DNA of 7,667 nt from Methanosarcinaceae archaeon (GCA_020793555.1 DQIO01000218.1:1-7667), one strand, 5' to 3'. Shown: positions 1 to 6,722, counted from the first letter of the stretch. Notes: generated by a model not told the origin, from the sequence alone. Numbers and translations: made by a program.

Positions 1-8
1 GAATGAAA

Positions 9-38
9 AGATACTGTTCGAACCGGCCGGCAAACAAT
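9..38. repeat. Imperfect repeat, copy 1 (two 15-base modules)
   Basis: Two adjacent modules, AGATACTGTTCGAAC (9-23) and CGGCCGGCAAACAAT (24-38), both recur near 186-219 with one and two mismatches but in swapped order. This pattern is expected if a longer tandem unit was sampled at two phases, or after a rearrangement. No gene is seen on either strand here. The modules may be the edge of a dispersed intergenic repeat or a decayed mobile element; the window is too short to tell. Confidence 0.5.
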
Positions 39-60
39 TAATCAACCCTTCGCAACCATA

Positions 61-90
61 AATCTGCGTAAATCAGCGTGAATCTGCGTC
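61..90. repeat. Three tandem 10-base units (AATCTGCGTN)
   Basis: Three direct units, AATCTGCGTA, AATCAGCGTG and AATCTGCGTC, follow each other without gaps; the middle one has a single T-to-A change in the core. From memory, similar AATCTGCGT strings occur as intergenic repeats in many unrelated bacterial and archaeal genomes; I could not check this. No coding function is apparent. Confidence 0.7.
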
Positions 91-185
91 TGAAAAATAC
101 AAGACCTACGCTCCCTCTCTTTACCAAATCCGTGAGCATCTTAAGTGCAAAGTGCCGGAACACCTACCAATTGGAAAACGCCGCC

Positions 186-219
186 CGGCCAACAAACAAT
201 AAACAGATACTCTTCGAAC
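186..219. repeat. Imperfect repeat, copy 2 (modules in swapped order)
   Basis: CGGCCAACAAACAAT (186-200) matches 24-38 at 13 of 15 bases, and AGATACTCTTCGAAC (205-219) matches 9-23 at 14 of 15. Module order is reversed relative to copy 1. The repeat ends three bases from the stop codon of the HicA remnant, so the copies bracket a 150-base non-coding stretch just downstream of that remnant. Confidence 0.5.
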
Positions 220-221
220 TC

Positions 222-377
222 TCATTTTCCATGAAAATGTTTCAGATATTCTTCGTTGGTCATTCCCGCCTTATTTATCAACTTCTTCAATAAACCGACA
301 CCAAGTGTTTTATTTTTATGAACAGGAATAGACAGATGAATCTCACTATGATCTTTAATCAGGATATGAGACTCCCT
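222..377 (-). pseudogene. hicA: HicA-family toxin remnant, 5'-truncated
   Basis: Minus-strand reading from 377 to a TGA at 222-224 gives about 51 residues beginning RESHILIKDH and running through IPVHKNKTLGVGLLKKL to NEEYL near the end. This is the C-terminal two thirds of a HicA/YcfA mRNA interferase, a small dsRBD-like fold whose hallmark is the SH catalytic-histidine strand followed by a (I/V)PVH..K.L..G.L..I...G sequence. The N-terminal strand and start codon are missing: the frame is closed upstream by a TGA at 378-380, and the preceding sequence belongs to an HsdR fragment. No HicB antitoxin is seen downstream. The gene is very probably dead. Restoring the frame with a 2-base deletion near 368-372 would give a GSH sequence, but upstream HicA sequence would still be absent. 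Confidence 0.75.
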
Positions 378-836
378 TCAACCTGCATTCTTGCTCTTAA
401 TGATCGACCCTCCATCAACCATGCATTGAATGTTTCAGGCCTATGAAATGTAAATACCATCCTTGAACGTGGATTTGAATCTCTAAAATCAGTAAACAGG
501 GTTACAATTCCCGTACTTTCATAAACAAATGGAAGCGGGTTATTGTCAAGATATTTTAACGTGCTTTTAGCATAATATTCCGCTTGTGATTCATGGGATG
601 TAAGTCTTTGTCCCTCTTCTTCTTTTTTTGCCTCTATGATTCCAACAGGTTTTTTCAACAAATAACACATAATCAGCAGGTCCAGCATCAGTTTGATATT
701 CACGAATAGCAACACCAATGCTTTTGTTCCAATTGATTTTGTCCTTATCCTGAACTGCCCATCCGGCGGCATTAAGCTGTTTATCAATATTGTCTCTTGC
801 TATCTGTTCAGGAGATTGGTTTATAGATTCACTCAT
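359..836 (-). pseudogene. hsdR: Type I restriction HsdR N-terminal fragment, frameshifted and truncated
   Basis: The fragment opens at ATG 834-836 (MSESINQSPEQIARDNIDKQ). Its first frame holds the typical AGWAVQD and GVAIREYQTDAGPADYVLFVEK segments, after which the reading shifts. The second frame continues PVGIIEAKKEE, a tyrosine-rich middle, then FHRPETF and RSLRARMQ, ending at TAG-side stop 359. The shift falls at a run of six A residues (T650-655 on the plus strand): five would restore a continuous protein. The PD-(D/E)XK nuclease residues are present as Asp in GPADY and the Glu/Lys of IEAK. Full HsdR proteins are around 900 residues or more with helicase domains; here only about 155 remain, and no hsdM or hsdS is seen. 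The upstream sequence lacks a good ribosome binding site. The frameshift could be a homopolymer sequencing error, but the truncation makes this a pseudogene regardless. Confidence 0.85.
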
Positions 837-905
837 GATATATCATAATTAGAGTATCTTATAGTATAAAAGTATAATTTTTTGCGAGTGTGACCAATAT
901 TGTAT

Positions 906-1121
906 TTAATCATCAGATGGCTCTTTTCTCTTGAATCTTTTGTAATAACAATCTTCGATAAATTCCCCCAATGGCCCCTTCCACAGTTCTGATTTGTTAG
1001 GAGCCATGCTCCCAAACTTCTTTGGATTCATTCCAAGTTCTTTAGCCATTGCTATTTGAGAAGCATTTAGTCGATATTTTGTCTTAGCTAATGCCCAAGG
1101 GTTCTTAGATCGCTTTTTCAT
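906..1121 (-). CDS. Small conserved hypothetical protein, 71 residues
   Basis: The chosen start is the ATG at 1119-1121, giving MKKRSKNPWALAKTKYRL; a longer TTG-initiated reading to 1139 would add six unlikely residues and run towards the dys relic. A modest GGTGTGG sequence lies about nine bases before the ATG. The protein is very basic at its N-terminus and has a KNPWALAK segment (6-13), a helical IAMAKELGMNPKKFG segment (23-37) that looks helix-turn-helix-like, WKGPLGEFI (47-55) and a lysine/arginine-rich tail. I recall a widespread small family with the same KNPW...MAKELG.NP...PWK.P pattern in bacteria and archaea, without an established function. It has no signal peptide or membrane segment. 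It stands alone between decayed genes, typical of a laterally moving accessory gene. A DNA- or RNA-binding role is only a guess. Confidence 0.7.
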   Translation of the reverse strand: MKKRSKNPWALAKTKYRLNASQIAMAKELGMNPKKFGSMAPNKSELWKGPLGEFIEDCYYKRFKRKEPSDD

Positions 1122-1145
1122 AATTTTTAACCACACCAATCATTA

Positions 1146-1212
1146 CTGCCAGCACCATTGCACCTGCAAAACCTAAAAAAATTGTCGCGTCAGCCGTCTG
1201 CATATCGCAATA
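1146..1212 (-). pseudogene. Relic of a deoxyhypusine synthase gene
   Basis: These 67 bases align without gaps to 2747-2813 inside the intact deoxyhypusine synthase gene at 55 of 67 positions by hand count. Translated on the minus strand they read YCDMQTADATIFLGFAGAMV, against YCDMQRDETTKFFGFAGAMV in the intact enzyme (residues 49-68). The similarity stops on both sides: upstream is non-coding AT-rich sequence, and downstream PAGMR is replaced by LAVMIGV and the frame soon ends. The TIFLG variant resembles what I recall from paralogous deoxyhypusine synthase-like proteins of archaea, so the source may be a second paralogue rather than a copy of the neighbour. Confidence 0.8.
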
Positions 1213-1247
1213 ACCTACATTATTCTAAAAATACTATTAACACAATC

Positions 1248-1670
1248 TTATTCCTTCACAAAATTATCAGTTTCAGATATAAATTGTGCCCTAAATTTAG
1301 GAATATTGGTGACTAAATCTTCTAAATGCGACTCCTCAAGCATAAATCCATATGCATGTACAAAATAATGCCTGAAAGTCAAGTATTCATGAAGATCATC
1401 AGATAGAGCATTTGATAATACACCCATAGATGATGACAAAGTAAGTAGATCTTTGTGCCAGGTCGCGGAGTTTGGAATCTCAATGCCTTTGGACAAAATA
1501 ATACGCTTTAAAATATTCTCCATTCCATTGTAAATATTATGAAGAAAAGTACCAACTGCTGCCAATTCTACAACTGTCTTATCCTGCCGTTCCCAAGCAA
1601 GATTAAAATTATCCAATACGATCTCAACATTCTCTCTTCCTGCAAGAATCTGTTGATGCAATTTATCCAT
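1248..1670 (-). CDS. hepT: HepT-type HEPN ribonuclease toxin (DUF86-like)
   Basis: A 140-residue all-helical protein with the HEPN catalytic signature RX4HXY as RHYFVHAY (Arg100, His105, Tyr107). HepT toxins are RNases that cleave RNA, and MntA partners neutralise them by adding AMP to the tyrosine of this motif. Length and helix pattern fit the family. I start at ATG 1668-1670 because it overlaps the upstream mntA stop by only 8 bases and has GGGG nine bases before it; an ATG at 1685 would add MGLKY and a weaker GAAGA site. The gene is the distal cistron of a two-gene unit with mntA, translationally coupled by the overlap. All motif residues are intact, so it is probably active. The product is cytoplasmic. 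Confidence 0.9.
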   Translation of the reverse strand: MDKLHQQILAGRENVEIVLDNFNLAWERQDKTVVELAAVGTFLHNIYNGMENILKRIILSKGIEIPNSATWHKDLLTLSSSMGVLSNALSDDLHEYLTFRHYFVHAYGFMLEESHLEDLVTNIPKFRAQFISETDNFVKE

Positions 1671-1932
1671 ATATTTTAACCCCATCTTCTTCTATTAAAT
1701 CATTAAATAATGACTTTTTGGATAGATCAACAAGATCAACTGATTTTGATAAATTTTTAAAAAGGTCTGCATAAAACTTGAAAAACAAACGAGGTTCAAT
1801 TCCCTTTACTCCAACATCTATATCGTTGGACTCTTTACCTTCTAAAACTGAAGAACCAAACAAGATAACATCAGTAACATTATATTTTTTAGCATACCGT
1901 ATTATGATATTTTTGTCACGCTTTGTTATCAT
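1663..1932 (-). CDS. mntA: MntA-type minimal nucleotidyltransferase antitoxin
   Basis: An 89-residue minimal nucleotidyltransferase of the DNA polymerase beta superfamily. The active site is visible as LFGSS (24-28) followed by NDIDV (36-40), with metal ligands Asp37 and Asp39 and the third carboxylate probably Asp66 in SVDLVDL; the protein ends in the family-typical KIYG. MntA antitoxins transfer AMP from ATP to the HEPN toxin's active-site tyrosine. The start is the ATG at 1930-1932, preceded by AAAGGAG at seven bases; an upstream ATG at 1977 would add 15 residues without a site. The gene is first in the mntA-hepT unit, overlapping the toxin by 8 bases. One residue is missing from the usual GSX10DXD spacing (nine here). 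Confidence 0.9.
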   Translation of the reverse strand: MITKRDKNIIIRYAKKYNVTDVILFGSSVLEGKESNDIDVGVKGIEPRLFFKFYADLFKNLSKSVDLVDLSKKSLFNDLIEEDGVKIYG

Positions 1933-1972
1933 TTTATCGCTCCTTTCGCCCGCAATTTCAATGAAATACATT

Positions 1973-1995
1973 AGCAATATATCCTATGTATTGCT
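1973..1995. promoter_or_regulatory. 23-base palindrome, candidate operator of mntA-hepT
   Basis: Arms AGCAATATAT (1973-1982) and ATGTATTGCT (1986-1995) pair at nine of ten positions around a 3-base centre. The palindrome lies directly downstream of the TATA box (minus strand) and covers the expected transcription start near 1976, 40-60 bases before the mntA start. A protein bound here would block polymerase recruitment, the usual archaeal repression geometry. Binding by MntA, HepT or their complex is inference. Confidence 0.45.
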
Positions 1996-1998
1996 CTG

Positions 1999-2006
1999 TA
2001 TAAATA
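1999..2006 (-). promoter_or_regulatory. TATA box of the mntA-hepT operon
   Basis: TATTTATA on the minus strand matches the archaeal box A. It predicts a start near 1976 and a leader of about 44 bases carrying the AAAGGAG site. It lies just outside the 3' end of the deoxyhypusine synthase gene, so the toxin-antitoxin pair need not rely on readthrough from that gene. Confidence 0.5.
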
Positions 2007-2009
2007 TTT

Positions 2010-2957
2010 TCACTTCCCCAACCGACTCCGTGCCGCCGCCACAATGATCGGAAGCGTAATAGTAGCATCAGCATACACCGTCACAGAACGTGCCTCCTCC
2101 CCAACCTTGCCCCACGAGCGTGCCTCGTCAAGAGTGGCACCGCTCAAACCGCCGGTCTCGGGAGTATCCATTGTCAACTGTATCGCATAATCGAACTCAT
2201 TCGGAGTAACAAGCATTGACTGGAAAATATAATTCTTTGGAACCCCGCCGCCGATCAGCAGTGCACCAGCCTTTTTTGCATCGTAGCATATGTTCATGAA
2301 CTCACTCATATCTGCAAATGCATCCACATTAAGCGTATTCATCTCCTTATACAACCATGCCTGAAGACCGATCATAGAATCCTGAATCGCAGGACAGTAA
2401 ATCGGAACATCCATATCGGCGGCGGTTTTGAGTATTGAATTATTATCATCAAGGTTCTTGCCTATATGTGTCAAAAGTTCACGTATGGAAATCGTTTCGC
2501 TGCCGAGTTCCCCATAGATGGACTGCATCTTATCCTCAAAATCAGTAAAATGATGTTCAGGTAAAAACACATCGTATATGCGATTGATCTCCTCATGCTT
2601 GAGTTCAATATCATCCGTAACATCCGTACCCTTATAGTGATGCAAACCCAGTGATTCCACAAGATCGTGAACCATGTTCGCGCCTGTGGTTACCAGAACA
2701 TCGATATAGCCGTCACGGATAAGATCAGAAACAATACTGCGCATCCCTGCCGGCACCATTGCACCTGCGAACCCAAAGAATTTTGTCGTTTCATCCCTCT
2801 GCATATCGCAGTAGATGTCAACAGCCTCTGCAAGCCGACCTGCTCCAAACGCACATCCTTCAAATTCACTGACAAGTGAGTTCACACTCATGTCAGGTAT
2901 GATCTTTGCCTGATTAATTGGTCTTGCAAGTTTATTCGATTTTTCATCGCAGTGCAT
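2010..2957 (-). CDS. dys: Deoxyhypusine synthase
   Basis: A 315-residue deoxyhypusine synthase. It transfers the aminobutyl group of spermidine, NAD-dependently, to a lysine of translation factor aIF5A, the first step of hypusine formation, in the cytoplasm. Visible landmarks are GCAFGAGRL (34-42), FFGFAGAMVPAGMR (60-73), the nucleotide-site VTTGANMVHD (89-98), YCPAIQDS (187-194), LLIGGGVPKN (233-242), and GLSGATLDEARSWGK (270-284), whose Lys284 corresponds to the catalytic lysine that carries the enzyme-substrate imine. VYADATITLPI (294-304) closes the fold. Length is normal for archaea. The ATG at 2955-2957 is supported by AGAGG eight bases before it. The gene lies 107 bases downstream of acs, too far for tight coupling, and has a possible TATA box of its own. 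Some archaeal homologues act on other polyamines, but the substrate residues seen here look canonical. Confidence 0.95.
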   Translation of the reverse strand: MHCDEKSNKLARPINQAKIIPDMSVNSLVSEFEGCAFGAGRLAEAVDIYCDMQRDETTKFFGFAGAMVPAGMRSIVSDLIRDGYIDVLVTTGANMVHDLVESLGLHHYKGTDVTDDIELKHEEINRIYDVFLPEHHFTDFEDKMQSIYGELGSETISIRELLTHIGKNLDDNNSILKTAADMDVPIYCPAIQDSMIGLQAWLYKEMNTLNVDAFADMSEFMNICYDAKKAGALLIGGGVPKNYIFQSMLVTPNEFDYAIQLTMDTPETGGLSGATLDEARSWGKVGEEARSVTVYADATITLPIIVAAARSRLGK

Positions 2958-3007
2958 TTATGTTTCCTCTTGTTGAATATTGTGTCCCGATTTTGTTTTC
3001 GATCACG

Positions 3008-3020
3008 ATTTAAGTATAAG
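3008..3020 (-). promoter_or_regulatory. Possible TATA box of dys
   Basis: CTTATACTTAAAT on the minus strand would place a transcript start near 2988, giving a leader of about 30 bases with the AGAGG site. The match to the archaeal consensus is moderate, and cotranscription from acs cannot be excluded. Confidence 0.3.
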
Positions 3021-3043
3021 TCAGTGTCAAGGTTCAGGCTTTG

Positions 3044-3071
3044 ACTTTAACCTTAACTTTAACCTTAACTT
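3044..3071. repeat. 12-base tandem repeat over the acs stop codon
   Basis: ACTTTAACCTTA occurs twice in tandem (3044-3055 and 3056-3067), followed by a partial ACTT. The acs TAA stop (3065-3067) lies inside the second unit. The 3' end of the acs message therefore carries a GTTAAGGTTAAAG series. AAGGTT at 3029-3034 could also pair with AACCTT of the repeat, so a weak stem beyond the stop is possible. Confidence 0.65.
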
Positions 3072-5005
3072 AATTCATTAACCTTCCCTTTCAGCACCTC
3101 AACAACCTCCGGGTTCTGCAACGTCGTAATATTGCCCACATCAGTCCCATCCGCAATTGCTTTCAAAATCCTTCGCATGATCTTCCCACTTCTTGTCTTT
3201 GGCAAGTCATCTGTAAATACAATTGTTTGTGGACGTGCAATAGGACCAATCTCATTGGCAACATGCAAAACCAACTCTTTCCTGAGTTCTTCACTCTCAA
3301 CTGCCTTCCCTTCAAGTGTCACATAGCAGAATATCGCCTCACCCTTCAATTCATCATACTTACCAACAACAGCAGCCTCGGCCACAGCCGGATGCGATAC
3401 AAGTGAACTCTCAATCTCCATTGTTCCAAGACGGTGTCCTGCAACCTTAATCACATCATCCACACGACCAAGTACCCAGAAACAGCCATCTTCATCCTCA
3501 CGGGCACCATCACCTGATAGGTATGTCTCAACACCCCATTTACTCCAGTAAGTATCAATGAACCTATCCTCATTCTGATATATAGTCCGGATCATACTTG
3601 GCCATGGTGTCTGGATTGCGAGATTACCACCTTGTCCACGCACCACCTCATTACCGGCATCATCAAGCACCGCTGCCTTTATTCCAGGGAAAGGTTTTGT
3701 CGCACTTCCGGGTTTTAATGTAGTAAGACCCGGCAGAGGCGTAATAAGAACCATACCTGTTTCAGTCTGCCACCATGTATCGACAAGAGGACAGCGACTA
3801 CCGCCTATATTCTCAAAGTACCATAACCACGCACTCGGATTGATAGGTTCACCCACAGACCCGATCAGGCGCAGCGTGGAAAGGTCATGTTTCGCCGGTA
3901 TGTCCGCGCCCCATTTCATGAATACACGGATAGCGGTTGGCGCAGTATACAATATAGTGACCTTGTGCCTTTCAATAATGTCCCAGAACCGATTCTTATC
4001 AGGATAATCGGGAGCACCTTCGTACATGACTACAGTTGCTCCATTTGACAGCGGACCATACACAATATAGGAATGACCTGTGATCCACCCTACATCGGCC
4101 GTACACCAGTACACATCATTCTCTTTGAGATCGAAAATCCAGTTTGCAGTCACATGGGTTCCGACCATATATCCGCCTGTGGTATGCACAACACCTTTTG
4201 GCATCCCTGTGGTACCGCTTGTATACATTAAGAATAACATATCCTCGGAATCCATGACCTCCGGCTCGCATGAAGGTTCTGCTGATTCGAGAAGTTCATG
4301 CCACCACAAATCCCTGCCTGATTGCATTGTAACATCGTTTTTTGCATGTTTGACCACAATGACTTTTTCCACACCCTCTGCTTTGGCAACCGCATCATCA
4401 GTCTTTCCTTTATGATCAAGCGCTTTCCCGCGACGGTAATATCCGTCACATGTAATGACAAACTTGCTATTTGCATCATTTACGCGCTGTGAAAGTGCAT
4501 CGGACGAGAATCCTGCAAACACTACACTGTGAGGCGCACCAATCCTTGCGCAGGCAAGCATTGCGATTGCCGCTTCAGGTATCATTGGCAGGTATATGGT
4601 TACGATATCACCTTTTTTGATACCAAGACCTTTGAGAGAACTTGCAAAACGTTCTGTTTCTGCCAATAGTTCGCGGTAGGTGTATGTTTTGACCTCACCC
4701 ATCTCGCCTTCCCACAATATCGCAGTCTTGTCACCGCGTTTTTCGATGTGACGGTCAATACAGTTATAAGAAACATTGAGTTTACCGCCCGAAAACCACT
4801 GTGCATGTGGCGGCTTCCAATCCAAGACAGAATCCCATTTTTTGTACCAATCGATATTGTCTGCAAGATCCCCCCAAAATCCTTCAAGATCGTCCTCTGC
4901 CCTTTTGTAAACGTTTGGATCGTTCATGTTTGCCTGTTTGACAAAGTCCTCGAATGGTTCAAATTTGCGATGTTCCTTTAGTGATGCTTCAATTGTTTCT
5001 GCCAT
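3065..5005 (-). CDS. acs: Acetyl-CoA synthetase, AMP-forming
   Basis: A 646-residue full-length enzyme of the ANL adenylating family that turns acetate, ATP and CoA into acetyl-CoA, AMP and pyrophosphate via acetyl-AMP. Key motifs in order: [16 protein letters not shown] (43-58) typical of the Acs N-terminus, the phosphate loop [11 protein letters not shown] (261-271), GEPINP (385-390), DTWWQTETG (409-417) with the tryptophan that restricts the pocket to small acids, YLSGDGA (495-501), the hinge region [15 protein letters not shown] (513-527), and [11 protein letters not shown] (602-612) whose Lys608 is the adenylation-step lysine and the known acetylation target. All appear intact. The ATG at 5003-5005 follows GAGG at eight bases. 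In aceticlastic archaea this enzyme is the entry to acetate use; in others it supports assimilation. It shares a divergent promoter region with the gene at 5146. Confidence 0.97.
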   Translation of the reverse strand: MAETIEASLKEHRKFEPFEDFVKQANMNDPNVYKRAEDDLEGFWGDLADNIDWYKKWDSVLDWKPPHAQWFSGGKLNVSYNCIDRHIEKRGDKTAILWEGEMGEVKTYTYRELLAETERFASSLKGLGIKKGDIVTIYLPMIPEAAIAMLACARIGAPHSVVFAGFSSDALSQRVNDANSKFVITCDGYYRRGKALDHKGKTDDAVAKAEGVEKVIVVKHAKNDVTMQSGRDLWWHELLESAEPSCEPEVMDSEDMLFLMYTSGTTGMPKGVVHTTGGYMVGTHVTANWIFDLKENDVYWCTADVGWITGHSYIVYGPLSNGATVVMYEGAPDYPDKNRFWDIIERHKVTILYTAPTAIRVFMKWGADIPAKHDLSTLRLIGSVGEPINPSAWLWYFENIGGSRCPLVDTWWQTETGMVLITPLPGLTTLKPGSATKPFPGIKAAVLDDAGNEVVRGQGGNLAIQTPWPSMIRTIYQNEDRFIDTYWSKWGVETYLSGDGAREDEDGCFWVLGRVDDVIKVAGHRLGTMEIESSLVSHPAVAEAAVVGKYDELKGEAIFCYVTLEGKAVESEELRKELVLHVANEIGPIARPQTIVFTDDLPKTRSGKIMRRILKAIADGTDVGNITTLQNPEVVEVLKGKVNELS

Positions 5006-5057
5006 TTGTACGTCCTCAGTTTAATGATTAAAGAATAATGTTATAGGCACTACAGTA

Positions 5058-5079
5058 TTATAATATATAAGTTATATAA
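5058..5079. promoter_or_regulatory. Divergent AT-rich promoter between acs and the 5146 gene
   Basis: A 22-base block of only A and T apart from a single G contains TTATATAA (5072-5079), suitable as a plus-strand TATA box with a start near 5101 and a leader of about 45 bases. On the minus strand TTATATATTATAA (5058-5070) would start acs near 5037, with a leader of about 30 bases carrying its GAGG site. The closeness of the two boxes suggests competition or shared control. Confidence 0.5.
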
Positions 5080-5145
5080 ACAGATTGTATTTATTGTGCA
5101 AATATCTTATCATATGAACACATTCAAAATATGGAGTCAACCTGC

Positions 5146-5691
5146 ATGAATGTTATACCACAAATTGTTATCAAAAAAGAAATACCTGTTCCACAGGGAT
5201 ATGAAGGTAGAACATTAAAAGAACATACTATCATAAATCTTCCTGATTGGTTGAGTGATGAATATTCAAAACTCATGGACCTGATAGATGGAATGGACTA
5301 TTATGTTCGTATCCAGACAGAAGGTGAAATCGGTGGAAAGCATGACAGCAAAGGCGATGCCGGCATAATTTGTGATCTCAATGGTGATCCGCTTGAAAAT
5401 TCATACCTTGTAAAAAGCGGAATACATAAAGATGCGGAAATTTTTGTGATAACAAGCGAGCCATATATTCATGTATCTGCACATCTTGACAAAGAATATA
5501 TCATCATACACATGAAAGAGATTATTCCAAAATTGCCTTTTTACCATTTTGAAACTCTGTGGAAATACGATGGGATGATTCCAGGTATCGAATACAAAAT
5601 ACCGAATAAATTTAACAAATATAAAAAAGTCGTAATGGCAGCTGTGAAAAAATCCCAATGTGAAGACTGCCATTGTTTGCATTTTTATTGA
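5146..5691 (+). CDS. Hypothetical protein with Cys/His-rich C-terminus, 181 residues
   Basis: I do not recognise this protein. I start at ATG 5146, because GGAG at 5133-5136 lies nine bases before it; the upstream ATG at 5131 overlaps that site and has none of its own. The product has no signal peptide or membrane segment. The first half is mixed, with an IPVPQGYEGRT stretch (13-23) and an acidic LMDLIDGMDYYVRI segment (43-56); DAGIICDLNGDPL (71-83), VITSEPYIHVSAH (101-113) and EYIIIHMKEII (117-127) look like beta strands of a compact alpha/beta fold. It ends in CEDCHCLHFY, with Cys172, Cys175, His176, Cys177 and His179 in eight residues, a probable metal site. It is the only plus-strand gene in the window, transcribed from its own TATA box divergently from acs. 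A metal-dependent or redox-sensitive role is possible but unproven. Confidence 0.8.
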   Translation: MNVIPQIVIKKEIPVPQGYEGRTLKEHTIINLPDWLSDEYSKLMDLIDGMDYYVRIQTEGEIGGKHDSKGDAGIICDLNGDPLENSYLVKSGIHKDAEIFVITSEPYIHVSAHLDKEYIIIHMKEIIPKLPFYHFETLWKYDGMIPGIEYKIPNKFNKYKKVVMAAVKKSQCEDCHCLHFY

Positions 5692-5820
5692 TGGGACAAT
5701 CAAATATTTGAAGGTCTTCGATTGAAATGGCAACAATTTTCTCGTGATTTATGCAATCGAATTCAAAGTTTTATAGAAAACTTAGACGTAACAAACAATT
5801 ATATTTCAAAGTACAATCAT

Positions 5821-6717
5821 CTAATTCCCAATAATTTTATTTGTTGTTTTAAAATGAATTTTAGCAACTTTATGCAAAATTCCAGTCTCATATTTTTTCA
5901 CTAATTCTTTTCCAACTTCTATTGTTTTATCACTAGCACCTTTTGGAAATGTCACTTTATATTTTCTTGACATTTCTGTCAATCTTCTGAGAAATTCTGC
6001 TCTTGCAATTATTGATGCAGCAGCGACTGCAACATCAGATTCTGCATGTGGCATTTGAATCAAATCTATTTTTTTACCATTTTTCATCAATGCATTTTCT
6101 ATTAGTTTTTCATCTCCAAACTGATCAGATATTACTTTTTCACAATCATTTACTTGCAACAAATTTTCAATTGCTCTAGCATGACCCCAAGCAAGCAGTT
6201 TGTTTAAGTTTTCAAGTTTGGTGTATAATTCATTATATTTATTAGGAGATATGCTTATAGTACTTGTTCTACACAATTTCTTTATTTGCTTGTCTAATTT
6301 CACTATAGATGTATCACTTAAGAGTTTTGAATCTTTGACTCCAATATCGATTAGTTTTTGTTCAGTATTCTCTGAATCAACGAATACTCCAGCAATTGAT
6401 AAATGTCCAAAATAATCTCCCTTGCCAGATTCATCCGTTCCTATCCTAGCTTCAAAGACTTGAATACTTGAGTCAATTTGAGATTTATCGACAAATTTTG
6501 TTTGATGACAAAAATTTTCTAAACAATATGCTTTAAAATCATCTACATTTTTTCCAGTAATAAGTAACTTTCCACTTTTGTAAAGAGTAACTGTGATTCC
6601 CTCTTTTTTAGCTAAAAACACGGCATTTGGTCTTGTTTCAAAACTAAAATTATTTCTCTTCAGATGACTTTCCAGATTTATAAACTTGAATTTTTCAATT
6701 AATAAAACATCACTCAT
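5821..6717 (-). CDS. rnhC: RNase HIII-like ribonuclease with N-terminal TBP-like domain
   Basis: A 298-residue protein of RNase HIII architecture. The N-terminal TBP-like substrate-binding domain (about 1-75) shows AVFLAKKEGITVTLYKSGKL and ITGK. The type 2 RNase H domain begins at RIGTDESGKGDYFG (91-104). Catalytic acids are probably Asp95, Glu96, Asp198 (in SDQF) and Glu226 (in HAESDVAVAAASIIAR), the DEDE set of RNase HIII; GVKDSK (127-132) and the C-terminal VAKIHFKTT (284-292) also fit. Such enzymes cut the RNA strand of RNA:DNA hybrids. RNase HIII is mainly bacterial, and archaea normally use RNase HII. I start at ATG 6717, nine bases after GGAAG; a TTG at 6726 is too close to that site. 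The start is five bases after the stop of the RnlA-like gene and its ribosome binding site lies inside that gene's last codons, so translation is coupled. It is probably a dedicated partner rather than the cell's general RNase H. Confidence 0.9.
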   Translation of the reverse strand: MSDVLLIEKFKFINLESHLKRNNFSFETRPNAVFLAKKEGITVTLYKSGKLLITGKNVDDFKAYCLENFCHQTKFVDKSQIDSSIQVFEARIGTDESGKGDYFGHLSIAGVFVDSENTEQKLIDIGVKDSKLLSDTSIVKLDKQIKKLCRTSTISISPNKYNELYTKLENLNKLLAWGHARAIENLLQVNDCEKVISDQFGDEKLIENALMKNGKKIDLIQMPHAESDVAVAAASIIARAEFLRRLTEMSRKYKVTFPKGASDKTIEVGKELVKKYETGILHKVAKIHFKTTNKIIGN

Positions 6718-6722
6718 TGAAT

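Noticed and set aside
78..293. Plus-strand reading of 71 codons at the left end
   Set aside because: It runs over repeats and antisense to the HicA remnant, has no ribosome binding site and has no recognisable protein features.
1137..1139. TTG start that would join the small protein to the dys relic region
   Set aside because: An ATG lies six codons downstream and matches the likely family start; the relic is in another frame, so there is no fusion.
5659..5682. CxxCH (CEDCH) as a c-type haem attachment site
   Set aside because: The protein has no signal peptide or membrane anchor, and c-type haem attachment occurs outside the cytoplasm; a Cys/His metal site is more likely.
5697..5724. Inverted repeats (TCAAATATTTGA and CAATC/GATTG) as a terminator between convergent genes
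   Set aside because: Stems are short and AT-rich and no T-run follows; too weak to call.
5401..5736. Minus-strand reading of 111 codons
   Set aside because: It is antisense to the 181-residue gene, which has a better start site, promoter and plausible composition.
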